The notes under the pieces are model-generated. The model was given only the letters and a program-made list of their open reading frames with translations, searched no databases and was not told the DNA's origin. Below, piece after piece: positions 37,802 through 46,548 of a stretch of DNA of 64,000 nucleotides (positions are counted from its first letter, which is position 1; each line of letters opens with the position of its first letter). Source of the DNA: Azospirillum sp. RU38E. Its GTDB lineage: Bacteria; Pseudomonadota; Alphaproteobacteria; Azospirillales; Azospirillaceae. The stretch is from the NCBI RefSeq assembly GCF_900188385.1, contig NZ_FZOI01000001.1, positions 186,001 through 250,000 on the forward strand. Reading direction: 5' to 3'. A program made the position numbers and the translations under genes.

Positions 37802-38224
37802 ATGGCTGTCGAACGGACGCTGTCGATCATTAAGCCCGACGCGACCCGCCGCAACCTCACCGGCAAGATCAATGCCCGCTTCGAGGAAAACGGTCTGCGT
37901 ATCGTTGCGCAGAAGCGCGTTCAGCTGTCGAAGGCGCAGGCCGAGCAGTTCTACGACGTTCACCGCGAACGCCCCTTCTTCGGCGAGCTGGTGTCCTTCA
38001 TGATCTCCGGCCCGGTGGTGGTGCAGGTTCTGGAAGGCGAAGACGCCGTTGCCAAGAACCGTGAGATCATGGGCGCCACGAACCCGGCCAACGCCGCCCC
38101 CGGCACCATCCGCAAGGATTTCGCCGAGAGCATCGAGGCCAATTCCGTTCACGGCTCCGACAGCCTGGACAACGCCAAGATCGAAATCGCCTATTTCTTC
38201 GCTGGTACGGAGATCGTCGGCTGA
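37802..38224 (+). CDS. ndk: Nucleoside diphosphate kinase
   Basis: Ndk balances nucleoside triphosphates by transferring phosphate through a histidine. The 140-residue protein starts [24 protein letters not shown] lies nine bases before the [21 protein letters not shown] and the active-site His in [15 protein letters not shown] are all intact. It has a strong terminator. Its last about 50 bp plus 22 bp of 3' untranslated sequence occur again at 39303-39378, beyond the epimerase gene; the last 40 bp differ at one position. Confidence 0.97.
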   Translation: MAVERTLSIIKPDATRRNLTGKINARFEENGLRIVAQKRVQLSKAQAEQFYDVHRERPFFGELVSFMISGPVVVQVLEGEDAVAKNREIMGATNPANAAPGTIRKDFAESIEANSVHGSDSLDNAKIEIAYFFAGTEIVG

Positions 38225-38246
38225 TTTTAGCCTGACGACAAGGTGC
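38171..38246 (+). repeat. Direct repeat, copy A: ndk 3' end
   Basis: Copy A spans the last codons of ndk, its stop and 22 bp downstream. Compared with copy B at 39303-39378 I count 65 of 76 identical positions; the final 40 bp, across the stop codon, have one mismatch. Most coding differences change Ala/Ser/Val type residues, so copy B seems to derive from a diverged ndk. Confidence 0.85.
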
Positions 38247-38256
38247 GTTTTGGTGA

Positions 38257-38297
38257 AAAGCCCGCCGGGGAGTATCTCCCCGGCGGGCTTTTTGCTT
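38257..38297 (+). terminator. Terminator of ndk
   Basis: A long stem (AAGCCCGCCGGGGA and TCCCCGGCGGGCTT) with loop GTAT is followed by TTTTTGCTTTT. It is a strong intrinsic terminator and lies just upstream of the epimerase ribosome-binding site. Confidence 0.93.
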
Positions 38298-38309
38298 TTG
38301 GAGGCGCAC

Positions 38310-39209
38310 ATGCGAGTATTGGTTACCGGAAGCAGCGGGCGCATCGGCAGGGCCATCTGGTGTGCCCTTGGGCGGGCTGGGTACAGTCCTGTCGGACTGG
38401 ACAGAGCACCAGCCTCTACCACAGCCTTTGTTGGGGACGTTGGCGATCCGACGCTGGTGGCACGGGCGTTGACAGGTGTGCGGGCCGTTATCCATACGGC
38501 CGCCCTTCATGCCCCCCATGTCGGGTTGGTGACCGACGATCATTTTCGGCGCATCAATGTGGATGCAACGGTTGCCCTTGCGGATGCGGCCCGCCAACGG
38601 GGCATAGCCCCCTTCATATTCACCAGCACCACCGCCCTTTACGGCTCCGCAGTGCCGAGCAAAGGACCGGCGCTGTGGATTGATGAGAATACGGTGCCGC
38701 AACCCCGTAGTATCTATCATCACAGCAAGTTGCAGGCGGAGAAAGCCTTAGCAGCAATGGCCCAAGATGGTGGGCTGACAGTCACGATACTGCGCATGTC
38801 CCGATGTTTTCCTGAAAGCGCACCGATCATGGCGGTTTATCGTCTGCATCGCGGCATTGATGCACGCGACGTGGCCAGCGCCCATGTCGCGGCTTTGCAT
38901 CGAACCGGGTCTGACATCGCGCGTTACATCATATCCGGTCAGCCGATATTCGAACCTGGGGATATGGCGTCATTGGGTAGCGACGCGGCGGCTGTATTGA
39001 CCCAGGCAGCGCCTGATCTCGCAGCCGCCTTTTCCCAGCGTTGTTGGCGGCTGCCGCTTCGGATTGACCGTCTTTATGATCCGGCCAAGGCCATCAGCGA
39101 ATTGGGTTGGATGCCCCGCTATCGGTGGGATGAAGTATTGGCAGAACTGGATCGGGCCAGCTCGGAAGTTCTTCCCCCCGGAGCCGAGGGAAATGTTACA
39201 TCAGAGTAA
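38310..39209 (+). CDS. NAD-dependent epimerase/dehydratase (extended SDR)
   Basis: This 299-residue protein starts MRVLVTGSSGRIGRAIWCAL; GGAGG lies six bases upstream. The NAD-binding GxxGxxG is GSSGRIG near residue 7 and the catalytic YxxxK is YHHSKLQAEK near residue 138. The substrate-side segment (RCFPESAPIMAVYRLHRGIDARDVASAHV) follows SDR sugar-epimerase or dihydroflavonol-reductase patterns, but the substrate is unknown. Its composition is less GC-rich than ndk, pst or pbpC genes. It sits exactly between two copies of the ndk tail (38171-38246 and 39303-39378), suggesting it arrived or was rearranged as a unit. Confidence 0.87.
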   Translation: MRVLVTGSSGRIGRAIWCALGRAGYSPVGLDRAPASTTAFVGDVGDPTLVARALTGVRAVIHTAALHAPHVGLVTDDHFRRINVDATVALADAARQRGIAPFIFTSTTALYGSAVPSKGPALWIDENTVPQPRSIYHHSKLQAEKALAAMAQDGGLTVTILRMSRCFPESAPIMAVYRLHRGIDARDVASAHVAALHRTGSDIARYIISGQPIFEPGDMASLGSDAAAVLTQAAPDLAAAFSQRCWRLPLRIDRLYDPAKAISELGWMPRYRWDEVLAELDRASSEVLPPGAEGNVTSE

Positions 39210-39299
39210 CCAGGGTTATTGCTCATACCAAGATCCCGACAACCGTTCTCCTCTGTGATACCAAGTGCCGGTTATCCCGCCTTGCTCTGTAACAGCCCG

Positions 39300-39356
39300 A
39301 ACAGCGCCGAGATCGAAATCGTTTACCTCTTCTCCAGCACGGAGATCGTCGGCTGA
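39300..39356 (+). pseudogene. ndk 3' fragment (remnant)
   Basis: In frame with the TGA at 39354, this reads SAEIEIVYLFSSTEIVG, matching the Ndk C-terminus [17 protein letters not shown] at 12 of 17 positions by eye. There is no start codon or upstream ndk sequence, so it is a truncated copy. The following 22 bp also match ndk 3' untranslated sequence (copy B of the direct repeat ends at 39378), but the ndk terminator hairpin is absent and only its T-run-like TTTTTGTTTT remains. Confidence 0.8.
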
Positions 39357-39386
39357 TTTCAGCCTGACGACAAGGTGCTTTTTGTT

Positions 39387-40310
39387 TTATGGCCGGCGGA
39401 TTCCCTGGGCAACAGCCTGCCCCAACGCCAGTGCGGCTGCCAGCGTATGCGCATGGGGGGAGGTGCCCAGCCGGGGATCGGGATCGTGGCTGGTATAGAA
39501 ACTATGGTCGGCCCCTTCATATTCCATCACCTGACAGGTGCGCCCCTCAGCCTGCGCATTGGCGCAGAAATGGCGGATGCTGGCGATGGGTACCTTGCTG
39601 TCAGCGGTGCCATGGAAAATCAGCGTCGGGGGCAGGGCGCCCACATCCATGGCGATGGGTGAAATCCACCAGGCCAGCGGTTTCAGATAGAAAGGGGCGG
39701 GCGTGGCCAGATCAACCACCGGGTTGAACAGCACCAAGGCGGCCGGCTTTTCGCCCTCATCCGCTTTCAGCGCTGTGGCCAGGGCCAGATGCCCACCGGC
39801 CGATCCGCCGGCCAGGATCAGTTTTTTCGGGTCGATGCCATAGGTGCCGGCATGATGGCGCAGCCATTCATAGGCATCTTCCGCATCATTCAGCGATTGC
39901 CATGCGTTGCTGCCATCCCGGCATTTCACCCGGTAATCCGCCAGGATGGCAGCGAATCCGGCTGCCACGAAGGCATCGGCCTGTTCCTGGAAAGCTGTGA
40001 TTTCCCCTACCCGCCAGCTGCCGCCGAAAAAGAACAGGATGGCCGGCCGGGGTGAAGGCCCGGCGGCTTCGGTCGGCTGGAAAATATGCAGCTGCAAATC
40101 CCGGTTGCCGGGATGGGCATAGGTGACACTGATGGCGCCTTCCAGCTGCTCCGGCTGCGGGCGCACACCATCGCAGCTGCCGCCCAGCACGCCGGCCACG
40201 GCCGCCTGTTGCTGTGGGGTTGCCACATGGTCATCCGCCCGGCGGCAGCCCGCCAGGCCGGTGATCAGCAGCAGCAGCCCTACGAAAGCGACCACCCGGC
40301 CCTGCATCAT
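39387..40310 (-). CDS. Alpha/beta hydrolase lipoprotein (carboxylesterase-like)
   Basis: A hydrolase or esterase predicted at the membrane. The 307-residue protein starts MMQGRVVAFVGLLLLITGLA with lipobox LAGC, so it is a probable lipoprotein. The oxyanion-side motif ILFFFGGSWRVGE, nucleophile elbow LILAGGSAGGHLALA, acid in LIFHGTADSKVP and His in EGADHSFY form a complete catalytic set of the BD-FAE/acetyl-esterase type. A substrate cannot be named. Its 3' end is close to the ndk remnant; it is divergent from the carbonic anhydrase gene across an AT-rich gap. Confidence 0.88.
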   Translation of the reverse strand: MMQGRVVAFVGLLLLITGLAGCRRADDHVATPQQQAAVAGVLGGSCDGVRPQPEQLEGAISVTYAHPGNRDLQLHIFQPTEAAGPSPRPAILFFFGGSWRVGEITAFQEQADAFVAAGFAAILADYRVKCRDGSNAWQSLNDAEDAYEWLRHHAGTYGIDPKKLILAGGSAGGHLALATALKADEGEKPAALVLFNPVVDLATPAPFYLKPLAWWISPIAMDVGALPPTLIFHGTADSKVPIASIRHFCANAQAEGRTCQVMEYEGADHSFYTSHDPDPRLGTSPHAHTLAAALALGQAVAQGIRRP

Positions 40311-40816
40311 TGTTTCCGAAAGACATTCACGCGTATGTGGTGATCTTATTAGCAGGGCAGGGGATTCTGCTGCAATGTTTCCGATCCGGCATCAGTCCGT
40401 CTCGATTGTGGGGGGCACGGTGGCGGGGGCGGGGGGACAATCTCCATAGCGCCGCTGCACCCTGGGGGGAGCTGCTCACCTGCCGTATGGAGATCGCTGG
40501 CACTATTCCAGTGCCTGTTCTCCTGTTGAGGTAAAAAATATCGTACTGCAATATATTGTTTATTGGCAAAATTTTGATTTTTTGGTGTATGCTGATTGAA
40601 ATTAAATTTTAATTTTTAATTGTAGTTACTTTTAATTATCATAAATATATTCAATTTTTCTATAAAATTCCAAATTTTATCCCAAAAATTCCTAAATTAA
40701 TGAAAAATTTTCCTTATGAAAATGTTCAACCCAAATATGTGTGACCATTATAACCAGCAACATAATGAGTCTGGGGAATTAAAACAGGTTCCCCATTAAC
40801 ACGCCGATGGTGTGCC
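40311..40816. promoter_or_regulatory. AT-rich intergenic region before carbonic anhydrase
   Basis: This gap of about 500 bp is gene-free. From about 40520 to 40745 it is strikingly AT-rich in a GC-rich genome, with runs such as AAATTTTAATTTTTAATT. It must hold divergent promoters for the esterase and the carbonic anhydrase. Such sequence could be bent DNA, a silencing-protein target or an inserted remnant; I see no ORF in it. Confidence 0.65.
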
Positions 40817-41575
40817 ATGTCTCCACGTCTCGCAGTCGCTTTCACTTCCTTGATGTTGACCTTTGCTGCTCCAGCCTTTGCCGAAGGGGCGCATACCCAT
40901 TGGACTTATGAAGGGGCGGAAGGCCCTGCCGCGTGGGGCAAGCTTTCGCCCGATTTCGCGGCGTGCGAAGCCGGTCAAGCCCAATCACCGATCGACATTG
41001 TCGGGGCGGTACCGGCGCAACTGGGACCGATCGGCATCAGCTATCCCAAGCAAGCGGCCAGCATCATCAATAATGGCCATACCATCCAGGCCAATATCCA
41101 GCCCGGTGCCTCCATCGACCTGGAAGGCCAGCGCTATGATCTTGTGCAGTTCCATTTCCACCACCCCAGTGAGCATGAAGTGGCGGACAAGAAGGCACCG
41201 ATGGAACTGCATCTGGTCCACAAAAATGCCCAGACCGGCCAGTTGGCGGTGCTGGGGGTGATGATCGTACCGGGCCCGGAAAACACCACCCTGGCCCCCG
41301 TCTGGGCCGCGATGCCAGCCAAGGAAGGCAAGGCTGACAAGGAACTGACCCTGGACCTGGCCAAGCTGGTGCCGGCCAACCGTGATTATTTCCGCTATGA
41401 AGGCTCCCTGACCACGCCCCCCTGTTCAGAGGTGGTGCATTGGGTGGTGCTGAAGCAGCCCATCACCCTGTCGCAGGCGCAGATCGACGCCTTTGCCGCC
41501 TTGTTCCCGGACAATGCCCGTCCGATACAGCCGCAGAACCGCCGGTTCGTGTTGCAGACGGCGGAAAAGAAATAA
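40817..41575 (+). CDS. Periplasmic alpha-carbonic anhydrase
   Basis: It interconverts carbon dioxide and bicarbonate in the periplasm. The 252-residue protein starts MSPRLAVAFTSLMLTFAAPA with a signal peptide ending AFAEG. Alpha-class signatures are WGKLSPDFAACEAGQAQSPIDI, the zinc ligands in QFHFHHPSEH and MELHLVHKN, and LTTPPCSEVVHWVVLKQPI; the two Cys (about 50 and 200) probably form the usual disulfide. The ATG has no strong Shine-Dalgarno. It follows the AT-rich gap. Alpha-class enzymes are less common than beta or gamma in bacteria. Confidence 0.95.
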   Translation: MSPRLAVAFTSLMLTFAAPAFAEGAHTHWTYEGAEGPAAWGKLSPDFAACEAGQAQSPIDIVGAVPAQLGPIGISYPKQAASIINNGHTIQANIQPGASIDLEGQRYDLVQFHFHHPSEHEVADKKAPMELHLVHKNAQTGQLAVLGVMIVPGPENTTLAPVWAAMPAKEGKADKELTLDLAKLVPANRDYFRYEGSLTTPPCSEVVHWVVLKQPITLSQAQIDAFAALFPDNARPIQPQNRRFVLQTAEKK

Positions 41576-41583
41576 TCGGGGAC

Positions 41584-41619
41584 GTGGGGCCGGCCTCCAC
41601 CATGCGGTGCCGGCCCCAC
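41584..41619 (+). other. Hairpin after carbonic anhydrase gene
   Basis: An 11-bp perfect stem (GTGGGGCCGGC / GCCGGCCCCAC) lies 8 bp after the stop. No T-run follows, so it may act as a Rho-assisted or 3' stabilising structure. Confidence 0.55.
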
Positions 41620-41811
41620 CTACGGCTTCATCTGTGTCAAACAGGAAACGGCGGGCGCGCGCCAAATCTGCCCCGCACGCACGCAGGGCAGCCGCGCTAT
41701 ACCGGGCTTCCTTTGCGTTTGCGTGAAGGCGGGGTGTGGGCTAAGACCGGTTACCGGTGTTGGGGGGCCACCCCCGGCCATTGGCATGTATGAAACATCG
41801 GTTCCTGCCCC

Positions 41812-42975
41812 ATGAGCGATACGCCCACCAAGGCGCTGGCCGCCAAGGCATTGCTGCCTACCGGATTGCGTGACCTGCTGCCGCCGGACGCGGAGCATGA
41901 GGCGCAGATTGTCGGCCGCCTGTTGAAGGAATTCCATCGCCATGGTTATGAGCGGGTGAAACCCCCGCTGGTGGAATTTGAGGAGGGGCTGCTTTCCGGT
42001 TCCGCCGCAGCATTGGCCAACCAGACTTTCCGCATCATGGACCCGGTCTCCCAGCGCATGATGGGCGTGCGGTCCGATATGACGCCCCAGGTGGCCCGCA
42101 TCGCCGCCACGCGGCTGCGCAAGGCCGCCCGGCCGCTGCGCCTGTCCTATGCCGGCCAGGTGCTGCGCGTGAAGGGCAGCAGCCTGCGCCAGGAACGCCA
42201 GTTCGGTCAGGTGGGCGTGGAACTGATCGGCCCCGACCGGGCCGAGGCAGATGCCGAAATCGTCCTGCTGGCCGCCTCGGCGCTGGCTGCCGTGGGTGCC
42301 AAGGGCGTTTCCATCGATCTGACCGTGCCCACCCTGGTGCCGGCCGTGGCCCAGGCCCTGAGCCTGACCGGGGATGATTACGCCCGTCTGCGTTCCGCCT
42401 TGGATCACCGGGATGCCAAGGCGCTGGCAGAGGCTGCCGGCCCCCATGCCGATCTGTTCAGCGCCATTCTGGGCGCCAGCGGTCCGGCCCCGGCCGCTGT
42501 TGAACGGTTGGCCGCTATCGCGCTGCCGCCGGTAGCGGAGGCCGCCCGTCAGCGCCTGACCGAGGTGGTGGCGCTCATCGGGCAAGCCGCCCCGCATCTG
42601 GCCGTGACCATCGATCCGGTGGAAATGCGCGGCTTTGAATATCAAACCGGTGTCAGCTTCACCCTGTTCGCGCGCGGTGTGCGCGGTGAGGTGGGGCGCG
42701 GCGGGCGTTACCGCACCGGCGGCGACAGCCCGGTGGGCGAGCCCGCGATCGGTTTCACCATCTTCACCGACACGGTGCTGCGCGCCATCCCCGGCCCCCA
42801 GCCGGTGCGCCGCGTGCTGCTGCCGCTGGGCACGGATTATGCTGAGGCGTCGGCCCTGCGCGCCCAGGGCTGGCACACGGTGGCGGCCATGGATGCCTGT
42901 GATGATCCCGTGGCGGAGGCGAAGCGGCTGGGCTGCTCCCACCTGCTGCGCCAGGGCGTGCCGGAAGCGTTATAA
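41812..42975 (+). CDS. hisZ: ATP phosphoribosyltransferase regulatory subunit
   Basis: HisZ is a HisRS-like protein that activates short-form HisG at the first step of histidine synthesis. The 387-residue protein starts MSDTPTKALAAKALLPTGLR. HisRS-like motifs are seen in LPTGLRDLLPPDAEHEAQ, FEEGLLSGSAAALANQTFRI (motif around aminoacylation core but degenerate), MRSDMTPQVARIAATRL and ERQFGQVGVELIG, with RGFEYQTGVSFTLFARGVRGE. The anticodon-binding domain of true HisRS is absent, which fits HisZ. purA follows 77 bp downstream, the typical alphaproteobacterial hisZ-purA pairing. Confidence 0.94.
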   Translation: MSDTPTKALAAKALLPTGLRDLLPPDAEHEAQIVGRLLKEFHRHGYERVKPPLVEFEEGLLSGSAAALANQTFRIMDPVSQRMMGVRSDMTPQVARIAATRLRKAARPLRLSYAGQVLRVKGSSLRQERQFGQVGVELIGPDRAEADAEIVLLAASALAAVGAKGVSIDLTVPTLVPAVAQALSLTGDDYARLRSALDHRDAKALAEAAGPHADLFSAILGASGPAPAAVERLAAIALPPVAEAARQRLTEVVALIGQAAPHLAVTIDPVEMRGFEYQTGVSFTLFARGVRGEVGRGGRYRTGGDSPVGEPAIGFTIFTDTVLRAIPGPQPVRRVLLPLGTDYAEASALRAQGWHTVAAMDACDDPVAEAKRLGCSHLLRQGVPEAL

Positions 42976-43052
42976 CCTGATTTAATGTCCATGGAGCGGT
43001 CCCCTCCCAGGTGCGAGGGGGCTGTTCCCTTGCGAAAAGAGCGGAGAGAATC

Positions 43053-44345
<1,293 letters not shown>

Positions 44346-44384
44346 TACCAAGTTGCGATGAGGTGACCTCATTGCAACTTGGTA
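44346..44384. repeat. 39-bp near-perfect palindrome after purA
   Basis: Arms 44346-44364 and 44366-44384 (TACCAAGTTGCGATGAGGT and complement) match at 18 of 19 positions with a one-base centre, starting at the purA stop. The short motif ATACCAAG also occurs near 39225 and 39258. It has no T-run, so it is not a simple terminator. Confidence 0.8.
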
Positions 44385-44461
44385 CGGCGGCGACTGCCGC
44401 CGCGCGGCCCGTGCCGCGTGAAGCCAAGCCAACGGAGGTTGGCGCCGGCGATTGAGGGCCA

Positions 44462-44487
44462 TGATCAGAACCGATCGGTTCTGATCA
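44462..44487. repeat. 26-bp perfect palindrome
   Basis: The sequence from TGATCAGAACCGA to its exact complement TCGGTTCTGATCA is a perfect palindrome with no loop, centred on CGATCG. It lies between purA and the membrane cyclase gene. It could be a dimeric protein-binding site or part of a repeat family. Confidence 0.85.
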
Positions 44488-44507
44488 AGGCAACATAGTG
44501 TGAAGTA

Positions 44508-44541
44508 AAAAAGGGGGGTGGCAAGGGCCGCCCCCCTTTTT
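44508..44541. terminator. Bidirectional terminator between purA and membrane cyclase
   Basis: AAAAAGGGGGG and CCCCCCTTTTT form an 11-bp stem with a T-run on each strand, located between the convergent purA and cyclase genes. Confidence 0.88.
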
Positions 44542-44559
44542 CATTAAGGGGTGTGGCCC

Positions 44560-46497
44560 CTATTCCCCCTCACACGGCATCACCAGCCGCCAGACATCCA
44601 CCTGACCGGTACGGCCGCGCAGGCTGTAGGCGCCGATGGGGGTCAGCGGCATGTCCACCGTGCAGCTGCCGGCGGCCAGCACCGTGTCATCGCTGACCAG
44701 CACGACATAGCATTCATCGCCGATCAGCTCGCTGCCCAGCGCCTCCAGCCGGGCGGCCATGTTCACCGTGTCGCCGACGATGGTGTAATTGATGCGGCTG
44801 GCCGCCCCGATATTGCCGACGATCACCGGGCCGGAATGCAGGCCGACACGCAGGCAGACGGGCGGCAGACCGTGGCGGCGCGCTTCCTCCCCTTCTTCCT
44901 CCACCACCCGCGCGATGGCGTGGGCGGCGCGCAGCGCGCGGGCGGCATGGTCGGGCTGGTCGTCGGGCGCGCCCCAGAAGGCCATCACCGCATCGCCGAT
45001 GAACTTGTCCACCGTGCCGCCCTCCGCCTCAATGCAGGCGGCGATGCGGGTGAAATGCCGGTTCAGCCATTCCGCCGTATTCTGCGGCGACATGGTCTGG
45101 GCCAGGGTGGAAAAGCCCTTGATGTCGGTGAACAGCACCGTCACTTCCCGCTCTTCGGAGACCAGATCGCGGCCGCCATCGCGCTGGATCAGGCGCAGTA
45201 CCAGGGCCTTGGGCACATAGGTTTCAAACCAGCGCAGGCCAGTGATCATGGTGTTGAAGGCCAAGGCGGCGTCCGACAGTTCCCGGAACCGGCTGTCGGG
45301 CAGGCGCGGCACATTCTGGAAATCCAGGTTGCGCAGCGCCACGGCCGCCTTGGACAGCCGGCGGATGCGCCGGCTCATCATTTTGCCCAGCCACAGGGCC
45401 ACCAGCACCGACACGATCAGAATGCCGAACCCGACCCAGAGCAAATGGGTGAAGCGGCCGATTTCCTGATCCACATCGTCGCCGCGCATGGAGACGACGA
45501 GCGTGAAAGGATGTTCCCCGTAATCGGGGATGGATTTCAGAAGATAGATATATTCGGTGCCATTCACCAGGGCCCGGCGGAAGCTGACATCGGTGCGCCG
45601 GCCCGACCAGTCGATGCTGGTATCCATCTTTTCGCCGGCCTTGCCCTCCCCCTTGCCGGTGGCGATATCATTGGCATCCACCTCTGACCAGATGGCGGCG
45701 GCAATGGGGTCGCCCAGCTCCTCCAGTGTCGGCAAGGGCGGGCGGTCTGTCACATGGGCGAAATTGAATTTCCGCCCCGCCATGGCCGGATGGGCCAGCA
45801 CATAATGATCATCGAACAGGAGGAAGCTGTTAAGGTCGCTTTCCTTGGCCATGTCGGCCAGGAAGCGGGACAGGCCGGTGAAGCTGACGGCCGACAGCAC
45901 CGCCCCCAGGAAGCGCCCCTCCCGCCGGGCAGGGCCTTTCACCAGCATGACGGTGGCACCCAGCCCATCGGCCCAGACCGGATCAATCCAATGGGCATTC
46001 TTGGTGCCCATCGTCTCCATCATGATCCGCTGTGCCTCCGCGCCATTATTCATGGCGGTGGCGGCCTGGGGGGTGTTTTCCTGTGGCACGGCCAGCGGAT
46101 AGCGGTCGGGCCGGATCAGGGCGATGCCGGCCACCTGCGGCGTGGTGACCACCATGCCGCGCATCAGATCTTCCAGGCGCGGCTCATCATCCGGGTCCAC
46201 GACGCCGCGGCCCAGCAGTTCGGTCAGCTTGTCCACCTGGGTGCGGGCGGGGTCCAGCTGGGCGCGTACCCGTGCCTCTGCGATCCCCACGGCCAGCTCT
46301 GCTTTGTCCAGCAGCAGGCTGTAGGTGTTGCGCCCCGAGGTCTGGATGCCCAGCCAGAAGACGCTGGCCACGGCCAGCAGCATCAACCCGCCGAACCCCA
46401 GGGTCAGCACCCAGGCGATGGGCAGGCGCCAGCGCCGCCGGTCGGGACAATCCTCCACGCCGCATTGCGTGTCGATGATCTTGGCAAGGTCACTCAT
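44560..46497 (-). CDS. Membrane-bound class III adenylate/guanylate cyclase with extracellular sensor and HAMP
   Basis: This receptor-type cyclase has 645 residues, starting MSDLAKIIDTQCGVEDCPDR. A first membrane helix (about 25-52) is followed by a large periplasmic sensor (about 53-340) of dCache-like character, then helix 2 (THLLWVGFGILIVSVLVALWLG), a HAMP segment (RRIRRLSKAAVALRNLDF), and a catalytic domain from about 420 with VLFTDIKGFSTLAQTMSP (metal Asp), GGTVDKFIGDAVMAFWGAP (Lys, metal Asp) and INYTIVGDTVNMAARLE. It probably makes cAMP in response to an unknown periplasmic ligand. The gene follows the M48 protease gene by 51 bp on the same strand. Confidence 0.94.
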   Translation of the reverse strand: MSDLAKIIDTQCGVEDCPDRRRWRLPIAWVLTLGFGGLMLLAVASVFWLGIQTSGRNTYSLLLDKAELAVGIAEARVRAQLDPARTQVDKLTELLGRGVVDPDDEPRLEDLMRGMVVTTPQVAGIALIRPDRYPLAVPQENTPQAATAMNNGAEAQRIMMETMGTKNAHWIDPVWADGLGATVMLVKGPARREGRFLGAVLSAVSFTGLSRFLADMAKESDLNSFLLFDDHYVLAHPAMAGRKFNFAHVTDRPPLPTLEELGDPIAAAIWSEVDANDIATGKGEGKAGEKMDTSIDWSGRRTDVSFRRALVNGTEYIYLLKSIPDYGEHPFTLVVSMRGDDVDQEIGRFTHLLWVGFGILIVSVLVALWLGKMMSRRIRRLSKAAVALRNLDFQNVPRLPDSRFRELSDAALAFNTMITGLRWFETYVPKALVLRLIQRDGGRDLVSEEREVTVLFTDIKGFSTLAQTMSPQNTAEWLNRHFTRIAACIEAEGGTVDKFIGDAVMAFWGAPDDQPDHAARALRAAHAIARVVEEEGEEARRHGLPPVCLRVGLHSGPVIVGNIGAASRINYTIVGDTVNMAARLEALGSELIGDECYVVLVSDDTVLAAGSCTVDMPLTPIGAYSLRGRTGQVDVWRLVMPCEGE

Positions 46498-46548
46498 GAT
46501 GGCCGGGACGGTACAGGAGAGCCGAGGCTCTGTACAACCGCTACCCGA

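Noticed and set aside
39265-39498. Open frame over the ndk remnant
   Set aside because: It is out of frame with the Ndk-like sequence and has no family resemblance; the ndk-tail frame is the meaningful one.
44551-45687. Plus-strand frame opposite the membrane cyclase
   Set aside because: His/Arg/Gly-rich shadow with no ribosome-binding site; the cyclase frame has clear catalytic motifs.
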